NCBI GenBank assembly: GCA_004322365.1
Contig: SCTS01000007.1
Location: 82,266-122,051, forward strand
Direction of reading: 5' to 3'
DNA: 39,786 nucleotides
DNA from: Patescibacteria group bacterium
GTDB taxonomy: Bacteria > Patescibacteriota > Minisyncoccia > Phycocordibacterales > Phycocordibacteraceae
The position numbers and the translations under genes are program-made. The notes below the pieces were generated by a model. The model searched no databases, was not told where the DNA came from, and saw only the letters and a program-made list of their open reading frames with translations. Of this stretch, positions 32,613-39,786 are shown piece after piece (position 1 is the first letter of the stretch; every line of letters starts with the position of its first letter).

Positions 32613-35600
32613 TTAAGACCCCTGTTCATTTTCAATTTCATCAACAGATGGTAGTCCAAGTCTCGCACGTTCTTTTGCTACTTCTTCCCAGTCAACTGAA
32701 TAGCTTTTTCCGCTCGGAGTGGTTCGTAGCCAGTTTAGGGTTTCTGGAGATCCATAGATTGCCATGGCCAACGCCTGTTTGTCTTTCCACGCCTGATCTT
32801 TATGGCTCGCCATCAGTTGTTCGGCACTCATGTATTTACCCACAAGGCGAAGACCGTACGCCTCTTGTTTAAGTTCTGAGTCAATTTCCCCGTCGGATTT
32901 ACCTTCAAAGTAGTTTCTACTCTGTTCGTCGGCGCGTTTACGTAACCACGCTGCGTAAAATATCTTACCTTCATTTGTTGCGGTCCCTCCAAGTTTTTCT
33001 AACTTCTCTTCAAAATCTTCATATGAAATTGTACCTTCAGTAATAGGGTCTGTAACCATTGCCATGGCCGCATCTCGTTGAACCTCGCTTGTGACACCCG
33101 CACCTTCAAAAATTTCCATCGCTTCAGTATCCATAGTATCTGCGTCAATAACACGCTTACGTTTGTATGCTCTCATGTCACGTTTCTCACCGTAGGAAAT
33201 TTTGTTACTTTTTTGCAAAGCCTGTCCGACGCTGTTTTTAACTGCATCTATGAAGACTTTATTTTTTCGCATTCCATTTTTAATACCCTCGTCTGATTCT
33301 ATATAATCAATAACCTCTGCGTCGTTTTCATATTTCTTAAATGATTGGTGTAGTTTTACTCGAAACTGATGATATTCATTGCTTCCACGCAACACTTTCC
33401 CTACACGCTTTTCTTTAGACATTTTTTTCCATGCGTCGAGTTCCACAACTTTCTCTTCAAAGTCTCGGGCTTCTCGCATGATGGTGCCCAAACGTACATC
33501 GCGGACCTCATTTTTAATTGTACGACTGATGGAGTCGTCAGCTTTCATTTGTGCCCACTGATCATCTGAGAGCGACATGGCGATTTTAGGTAGAAGAGCA
33601 TGGTCTCTTCGAATTTCTTCCTTCAGTGTGCTGTATGAAATTTCAACAGCAGCGGAACGCATTTGATCCAGAGCGCTTTGGTATGTAATTTTTTCCTTAC
33701 CGGCCTCTCGTTCTTCTTTAGTACGGAGGTCTACATCCTTGCGTAGACGGTCGCGATACTCCCAATCTCCCTCGACACCCCATGTTTTCTTGTCCTTGTC
33801 GTATAACCACAAACGACCCTGCCATCGCCCGTCTTCTTTTGCTCGTGCAAGAAGATCTTGGCGCTCTTTATTATCGAGATCCCCCCAACTTTTTCCTTTG
33901 TATTTTTCATCGTTAGTTGTAAGAGTATCTAGGCTTTTACCTAGCTCTGAATCTTTCCAACGACTGTCTGCCATCACCTCATTTTTTTGCTTATCAGATA
34001 GACTATCGAAGTCTTTTTTAAACTTCTCTTTAGCAATGACATTAGCTAACTCTCGATGTTCTTTATCCTTAGCTTCAACAGCCTCTTTTCTTTCTTTGAC
34101 ATCATTATGTTGATCAACAAGCCCTCCTGCCCCTTTCAGTTTCTTTAAATTTTCTTGCGAAGTCTTTACGTCGCCAAGTCGTGTTTTTCGCTTCTCAGCC
34201 TCCTCAATTCTTGTTAGGTACCCTTCTTTTCCTCCGAATTTTGCGTCCGCCACAGTCTGGAATCCTTTTTGTATACCACGATCAATTCCACTCCCCGCCA
34301 AGAGTTTCGGTATACGTCCATCAGATGCAATCCACTTCTCGTACCCACGCCCTAGACGGTCAGCTAAAAATCCGGCAGTGCCCGTTGCTGCGCTACTTCC
34401 CATGTATTTGAGACTACTTGTGTATACCTTTGGCATCCAGCCGGCAAGTTTGTCGGATGTTTTGTACACATCAGTAAGTCGTTTTGAGGCCTCACTCATG
34501 CCTTTGGCGATTTTGAGCGACTGCAACATGAAAACTGTTGCCACCATGAAGGTGAGCAGACCACCAATGAGATTAGTGTCGTTCCCGCTAAATGCGCCAT
34601 TAGAATTATCAAGAATGGTGAGAGAAAAACCTACGAGAAGAAAGTACACTGGCGCAAAAAATGCCTGACTGAAAAGCGCCTCCCACCACTCTTTTGCGTA
34701 TTTGCTTATTTGAGGAATGGCCATGCCCGCGATACCTATGGGGGATGTGATGAGAATAAGGATGAGTGCAACAAAGCGCCCTAAGAGTAATGATGCAGCA
34801 GACAGAAATACGAATATTGTTACTGCAATAAGTACGACGCTTAAAATATCTTGCAAAACTCCCATCCATTGGCTGTCTTGTTCTCCGCCTCTAAGACCCT
34901 CAACCCTACCTTGTAGATACTCTGCTAAGTTTTTATGTGGACTTTGGATAACTCGCTCAAAACGATCAACAATGGTACAGGCCTCTGCACATCTTTCAGT
35001 TTGGATAGTTGCTCTATAAATAGTGGTCGCAAGAAAATTTGAGGAATCTATAATCGCGCCTGCGAAAAAGAAACTGAAGTTTACTAAGAGAGCCGCAATA
35101 ATGAGGCGCACTAAAAGTTTTTGGGCGTTTATAGTTGCAAGATGCAGAATAGTGCCAATGGCAGTTGCAATAAGTCCACCAATGATGGCGAGGTTTGCAA
35201 GGTCACGCATAATGCGCCACGCGATTTGTATACCCACAGCGTCTGAGGAGGTAACAAAGCTACCCATATTCACAACAAGTTGTTCTACGAAAAAATTCAA
35301 AAATAACCCTACAAAATAAAGAATAACTTCCGCTAGCTTTAGAAGCATTGAAGTAAATACACGGATGATGCTCGCGAGGCAGTCATCTGCTTTCGCAGCT
35401 CCAAATATTGGAATAGCTGCCGATGCGCAATCGATAGCGACATCTAGACCTCTTTGAACTCCAGGGGAGTTTGCTATTGCCGCACCAGCTGCACCTTGCT
35501 GTGCTGAGTAGGTGGCTTCTGCAGTTTGCTGAGCTGCCGCAGCTTCAGGCGCAACAGTTGCGAGGCCACCAGCCGCCCCGCTTTCTCCTGCTTCTCCAGC

Positions 35601-35675
35601 GAATGCGAGATGTGAGGGCACCACAAACCCAGCGAGAGTAATGGTGAGCAAAAGAATTAAAAAAACTTTCTTCAT
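32613..35675 (-). CDS. VirB6/TrbL-like polytopic membrane protein with ~600-aa soluble C-terminal extension
   Basis: Signal peptide, multiple TM helices in residues ~100-400, then long charged helical region to residue 1020. Confidence 0.7.
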   Translation of the reverse strand: MKKVFLILLLTITLAGFVVPSHLAFAGEAGESGAAGGLATVAPEAAAAQQTAEATYSAQQGAAGAAIANSPGVQRGLDVAIDCASAAIPIFGAAKADDCLASIIRVFTSMLLKLAEVILYFVGLFLNFFVEQLVVNMGSFVTSSDAVGIQIAWRIMRDLANLAIIGGLIATAIGTILHLATINAQKLLVRLIIAALLVNFSFFFAGAIIDSSNFLATTIYRATIQTERCAEACTIVDRFERVIQSPHKNLAEYLQGRVEGLRGGEQDSQWMGVLQDILSVVLIAVTIFVFLSAASLLLGRFVALILILITSPIGIAGMAIPQISKYAKEWWEALFSQAFFAPVYFLLVGFSLTILDNSNGAFSGNDTNLIGGLLTFMVATVFMLQSLKIAKGMSEASKRLTDVYKTSDKLAGWMPKVYTSSLKYMGSSAATGTAGFLADRLGRGYEKWIASDGRIPKLLAGSGIDRGIQKGFQTVADAKFGGKEGYLTRIEEAEKRKTRLGDVKTSQENLKKLKGAGGLVDQHNDVKERKEAVEAKDKEHRELANVIAKEKFKKDFDSLSDKQKNEVMADSRWKDSELGKSLDTLTTNDEKYKGKSWGDLDNKERQDLLARAKEDGRWQGRLWLYDKDKKTWGVEGDWEYRDRLRKDVDLRTKEEREAGKEKITYQSALDQMRSAAVEISYSTLKEEIRRDHALLPKIAMSLSDDQWAQMKADDSISRTIKNEVRDVRLGTIMREARDFEEKVVELDAWKKMSKEKRVGKVLRGSNEYHQFRVKLHQSFKKYENDAEVIDYIESDEGIKNGMRKNKVFIDAVKNSVGQALQKSNKISYGEKRDMRAYKRKRVIDADTMDTEAMEIFEGAGVTSEVQRDAAMAMVTDPITEGTISYEDFEEKLEKLGGTATNEGKIFYAAWLRKRADEQSRNYFEGKSDGEIDSELKQEAYGLRLVGKYMSAEQLMASHKDQAWKDKQALAMAIYGSPETLNWLRTTPSGKSYSVDWEEVAKERARLGLPSVDEIENEQGS

Positions 35676-35677
35676 GT

Positions 35678-37702
35678 CTAATAGGTTCTACACAGAGTGA
35701 GTTGTGTGTTTGCAGTTGCAGACATTTCCGCGAGGAGTGTTTTTGATGCATCACGGTCATTTGTAAGAGAGGCAAGATTGTTTTGTGTATGTATAGGACC
35801 GTATGTTTTGAGAGAGTTGAATGCTTCAGCGAGAGCATTAATTTCAGTAGAAGTTTCAGCACTACCCACCTCCGATTGGAGCGCTTCAAGTGATGAGGAG
35901 GTACTGTCAGAATTATCAAACGCAATTGAAGCTAATTCTATTTGTGGAGTGAGCGTAGTATTAACCGTTGAAGATGCCTGATTCATTTTTGTGGTTGCCG
36001 TTGCAGAGTCAATACCTAGCCCTCCGCCCTTAGTAACGAGGGCTAGGTAGCAAGCTTGCACAGAAGCGTAGCCACTTTTTGTATTCTCTAGATTAACAAT
36101 CATGTCGGCAAGAGTTGCTTGGTATGCGTATTCGATTACCAGCGATTTTTCTATGTTGTCATTTAAAGTAAGCTTCGCTTGATTCGCGGCGTTTGCTCCT
36201 GTGTTTTGAGTGAGATTATCAAGGTATGAGCCACTCCCTGTTGAACTTTTATTAGACAGTCCAACTAACCCCTTCAAACTCGTGAGAGCTTGCTGGCCAA
36301 GTTGTGCAAATAAAGAATTTACCAAGCTCCCGATATCATTCGCGTTTTGTTGTTGGCGTGCACCGCTCAACTGTGTGTCGGTGTGTACATCTTTTTGATC
36401 AACACCTGGCGTTGCAACTGCGTATGTTTGTAATATTAAACACTCTTCCTCTGTGCTTGCCGTACTCCCGTCGCTACAAGTTACCTTCGGATAGAATCCT
36501 TGACCTCTTTCGAGCTGCTGTTCTCTGTCGGCACTAGCAAGGGCGTTTCGTGTCTGAATGTAACTTTGGGTGATGGCGGTCACTCCCTCCGCAGTGCAAC
36601 CATCAGTGAGAGTAATGGTGAGACGGTTGGCACGCCTCTCGTCACCTGTTGACCCACATTTTGTAATATCTTTTCTGCACGCAATGACATCTATCTTTTC
36701 TGCAAGAGGACATTTCACTTGTTCAGCGAAGCTCGTTTGACGCCTCGTATCAGCAACAATAGTTCTTTGTACTACAGGAATAAGGGCTGGGACAATCCCG
36801 CTGTTTGTTAGTAGATTATTAACAACCTCATTAGTAATGACGCTGTTGGTTGTATTAGTGATCTCTACTAAGGATCTGTTTTCAAAGATTGGCCCACCGT
36901 CTCTGCCGGTAGTTGTGTACCTGGTATTTTCTTCAGCGAGTCGTGCTGTCGCGTCTATACGAGTTTTGCGCACCAAGACATTTTGTATACAGGTTACTTC
37001 AAGTTGCGTATCTTGATCAGCTTGAATTTGTTTTGTATTACCTTGGATTTTTTGGTTAACCTCGTGGATTTTTTGAGTGTTGCTTTGCACTGTGCTGTCG
37101 CTCACTGGCACGGCACCCATTCCTCCGCCTATCATTCCCAAAGCACCACCAGCAATACCTCCAAGACCACCGCTTCCGCCAAGCAAGCCCCCAATGGAGC
37201 CACCAATCCCACTGCTACTCCCGCCAAGTAATCCACTCACGGCGCCACCTATACTGCTTCCGCTACTTCCGCCGAGTAAGTTTCCAACTACATTTCCCAA
37301 GCCTGAGCTACTGAGAATACTGCTTATGTTTCCATTGCTACCGAGGAGACTTGAAATGATTTGCCCAGTCTGACTTCCGCCAGTAATGCTACTGATGATT
37401 CCACTTATGTTACCGCCCTGTGCACCGCTCAAAAGAGAGCTGATGTTACCTCCTTGGAATAACGATCCTAGTATTCCTGATATGGAACCAAGAGAACCTT
37501 GGGAGTTTGATTTACATCCTGCGACCTCGGCAGATTTACTGCTGTCGGTATCTGTGCCTGATGAAGAGATATTAATATCGTTCGGTAATCCTGGAAGTAG
37601 TGTTGGATTGGTATCAACAGTTGTTGCTTGTATGACTTCTTCAGCTGATACATACATCGGAGCAAGAGCAAGCAACAAAATTATGAGGATTATTTTTTTC
37701 AT
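35678..37702 (-). CDS. Exported T4SS-locus protein with glycine-rich GLLGGS-type repeat region
   Basis: Signal peptide MKKIILIILLLALAPMYVSA; GNLLGGSSGSSIGGAVSGLLGGSSSGIGGSIGGLLGGSGGLGGIAGG; conserved-looking C-terminal half. Confidence 0.65.
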   Translation of the reverse strand: MKKIILIILLLALAPMYVSAEEVIQATTVDTNPTLLPGLPNDINISSSGTDTDSSKSAEVAGCKSNSQGSLGSISGILGSLFQGGNISSLLSGAQGGNISGIISSITGGSQTGQIISSLLGSNGNISSILSSSGLGNVVGNLLGGSSGSSIGGAVSGLLGGSSSGIGGSIGGLLGGSGGLGGIAGGALGMIGGGMGAVPVSDSTVQSNTQKIHEVNQKIQGNTKQIQADQDTQLEVTCIQNVLVRKTRIDATARLAEENTRYTTTGRDGGPIFENRSLVEITNTTNSVITNEVVNNLLTNSGIVPALIPVVQRTIVADTRRQTSFAEQVKCPLAEKIDVIACRKDITKCGSTGDERRANRLTITLTDGCTAEGVTAITQSYIQTRNALASADREQQLERGQGFYPKVTCSDGSTASTEEECLILQTYAVATPGVDQKDVHTDTQLSGARQQQNANDIGSLVNSLFAQLGQQALTSLKGLVGLSNKSSTGSGSYLDNLTQNTGANAANQAKLTLNDNIEKSLVIEYAYQATLADMIVNLENTKSGYASVQACYLALVTKGGGLGIDSATATTKMNQASSTVNTTLTPQIELASIAFDNSDSTSSSLEALQSEVGSAETSTEINALAEAFNSLKTYGPIHTQNNLASLTNDRDASKTLLAEMSATANTQLTLCRTY

Positions 37703-38439
37703 GTTTTATTTTGAAATGCCATCACCGCTAAGAGTAGTGTATCAACGCTCCCCTCAGTGTAGCTCTTTGCTTTATTAAATGTGTCCACATCGGAAAGAGC
37801 TTCTATAGGGTCGCCTTTCCATGTCGCCATGTTCTCAACGGCTCTTGCTAATGCCCCAACACTTTTCACTACTTCGAGGTGTTCTGTGGCGAGTGTTTTC
37901 GGCACCTCCATTATTAGTAGCGATGCTCCTATTTTTTTATATAAATCAGCCGTTGACTGAAGTGCAGGTGTTCCATAAATGTTGTCGTTCATGACACTTT
38001 GCGTGAAAACCGTTACCTCGTATTTTTTCACTTGATTAGCTTGGCTCAAAATGACTACCAGTAGTTTGGAGTATGTGTCTAGTGAGGCTGTGTCACTGAT
38101 ATTTAAATCAACAAGATTGATGTTTGGCACTATAGCTGGACTGACCACTCTTTGTTTTACTAGCGAGGCAATAATGACATCGCGCTCCCTTGCACTGTAG
38201 TTTGTATTTTCTGCAAGTTTTGCATATAGGTCCTCCGAAAGAGATCCTGTAAGACTGTTATCTGAGGACTGTGTCACCGTACTTGAAACAGATTGCCAAC
38301 CTGTCATTGTTTCCCCACCAGGGATTACCGCTATTCTTTTTGGTTGATGTAGAAAGGAATACGCAGAAGATCCACCTATAACAACGACTGCAAATATCAC
38401 TGCCCAAAAAGCACCCCCCCATTTATTTTGGGTTTCCAT
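37699..38439 (-). CDS. Single-TM membrane-anchored hypothetical protein of the T4SS locus
   Basis: N-terminal TM; 4-nt ATGA overlap with the next gene supports co-translation. Confidence 0.6.
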   Translation of the reverse strand: METQNKWGGAFWAVIFAVVVIGGSSAYSFLHQPKRIAVIPGGETMTGWQSVSSTVTQSSDNSLTGSLSEDLYAKLAENTNYSARERDVIIASLVKQRVVSPAIVPNINLVDLNISDTASLDTYSKLLVVILSQANQVKKYEVTVFTQSVMNDNIYGTPALQSTADLYKKIGASLLIMEVPKTLATEHLEVVKSVGALARAVENMATWKGDPIEALSDVDTFNKAKSYTEGSVDTLLLAVMAFQNKT

Positions 38440-38572
38440 CGTACCGTTAGTATAACCCCAGCTATAAAGGACTATTGTCCTTTATACGTGCTTGTGGGGA
38501 TTAGAAGTGTGGTGTTAAAAATAAAAAATATCCGTCTCCTTGGCGGACGTTTCTTAGGGAGAAGATTTTTCA

Positions 38573-38896
38573 CTACTCAGGGCGGTAGGGAGCGTATTGT
38601 GATTCAAAATCTCGCACGAGAGCTTTAATTTCATAGATAGAAAGACGGTGATGTTTCTCTGCCGGCTCCGCCTGAGTTTTGGTATCTTGAGACAAAAGTA
38701 CCCCAGAAGCCACTACGAGCCCCAAAGTAGTGAAAAATTCTACCAAAGAAATTTTCCCCTCTCTTTTTACTCCGCTTTTCTCACTTTGGTGCATATTTTC
38801 TTTGATTTTTGATGAGCATACCATAAGCCTTTGTGGGGTGGGGGCATGGTTATTGGGTTGTTGTGTTAAAAATCTAGGATAGTGGCTCATGAGCAA
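38573..38896 (-). CDS. Hypothetical small single-TM protein (start uncertain)
   Basis: ISLVEFFTTLGLVVASGVLLSQ TM, C-terminal IKALVRDFESQYAPYRPE. Confidence 0.45.
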   Translation of the reverse strand: MLMSHYPRFLTQQPNNHAPTPQRLMVCSSKIKENMHQSEKSGVKREGKISLVEFFTTLGLVVASGVLLSQDTKTQAEPAEKHHRLSIYEIKALVRDFESQYAPYRPE

Positions 38897-38910
38897 GTTA
38901 TAGTGTTGTT

Positions 38911-39786
38911 ATGTCTCGATTTAATGCTATTCCCTACCTCGCTTTCACCTCTATACTGCTCATTCTTTTACCGTTCGCTGTTCGAGCGAGTGAACCAGCA
39001 CAAGTAAAGCAGGCGTCATTTGAAGGTACGGTGCTCGAGGTTATTCCCTGCACAAACATTTCAGGGTCTCTGGTTACGATTGGATCTTCTGGTTCCCAGT
39101 TTATATATAGAGGAGGTATTTCAAAATCAGCTCCTATCAATGCTTCGCCTGCCGTAGGAAAAGAAGTCTCAGGAGTGTTATTCCCGTCGTTTGTTGATTG
39201 CGAAGTAGGAAATGGAGCGGAGGCAATCACCTTTAAACGACAATCCATACTTTATTACGCTTCCGCGCGCACTGTATATGCAGAGCCTTCACAAGCATCA
39301 GCGCCTAGGTCACCCAATCAATCTCCTAGTCCATCGTCCGGCGAGTCTTCTTTTGGTGGATTTTCTGGTTTGTTTTCAAAACTTCAGAGTTCTTTCTCAT
39401 CATTATTTTCTGGAAGTTCTGGGCAAACTCAATCAACTGGTGCCTCAACCCACACGACATCAAATTCAAACACCTCTGCCGGTAATATTAGTAACGCTAA
39501 CACGTCTGGGGGAGCATCATCCGCAGGAGGGATAAGCATTAGTCAGCCATATGGCGGGATAGTGCTCGCAGCAATTCCTTGTACCTGTAGTGCGGGAGAT
39601 TTTCTGATCACTCTCGGGCCTCCTTCGGCAGGTACGTACCTTTTTAGCCCAACGAGTGTTCCAACAATTTATCCCTACGGGTTAGTTATTGTTCCTGGAG
39701 TTCATCATCTTGGGTTTTATCGCCCCTTCGGACTTTGTTGGATGATTGCATATCCATGCACTTCTATTCCGGCAACAAAAGGCACT
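38911..39786 (+). CDS. Secreted protein with duplicated IPCT-type Cys domain, truncated by window end
   Basis: Manual translation: MSRFNAIPYLAFTSILLILLPFAVRASEP...GTVLEVIPCTNISGSLVTIGSSGSQFIY...Ser-rich linker...GGIVLAAIPCTCSAGDFLITLGPPSAGTYLF...; open to the edge. Confidence 0.75.
   Translation, partial: MSRFNAIPYLAFTSILLILLPFAVRASEPAQVKQASFEGTVLEVIPCTNISGSLVTIGSSGSQFIYRGGISKSAPINASPAVGKEVSGVLFPSFVDCEVGNGAEAITFKRQSILYYASARTVYAEPSQASAPRSPNQSPSPSSGESSFGGFSGLFSKLQSSFSSLFSGSSGQTQSTGASTHTTSNSNTSAGNISNANTSGGASSAGGISISQPYGGIVLAAIPCTCSAGDFLITLGPPSAGTYLFSPTSVPTIYPYGLVIVPGVHHLGFYRPFGLCWMIAYPCTSIPATKGT

Noticed and set aside
37077-37373. Proline-rich plus-strand ORF
   Set aside because: Antisense of the Gly-rich repeat region (GGN codons read as NCC); shadow ORF.

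Overview
This 39.8 kb window looks like a Patescibacteria/CPR (Parcubacteria-like) chromosome segment using the standard bacterial code. That placement rests on gene content only; nothing was searched. It carries the origin-proximal block (dnaN, dnaA | rpmH, rnpA, yidC, jag), ruvA/ruvB/ruvC, polA, tsaE, holA-like, rpsT, tyrS, a Mur ligase, a class A PBP and a GspE/PilB-type ATPase. A ~15 kb minus-strand locus resembles a type IV secretion/conjugative pilus apparatus (PrgI-like, split VirB4/TraC, VirB6/TrbL-like, VirB2-like pilin, Ig/PKD-like and Gly-rich exported proteins). The ORF track omits two truncated edge genes: an alternative-oxidase-like di-iron protein (1..537, minus) and a secreted protein with a repeated Cys domain (38911..39786, plus). 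The observations most worth following up are: (1) a dispersed family of degenerate 7-nt-period intergenic repeats rich in CTAG; (2) a four-helix-bundle (S23-like) gene bracketed by these repeats in opposite orientations inside the T4SS locus; (3) a two-copy gene cassette in the T4SS locus, each copy with its own near-leaderless promoter, a perfect 34-bp palindrome and a hairpin; (4) a candidate structured ncRNA at 12598..12726, whose terminal-helix mismatches become G-U pairs only on the minus strand. All calls come from reading the sequence by eye.
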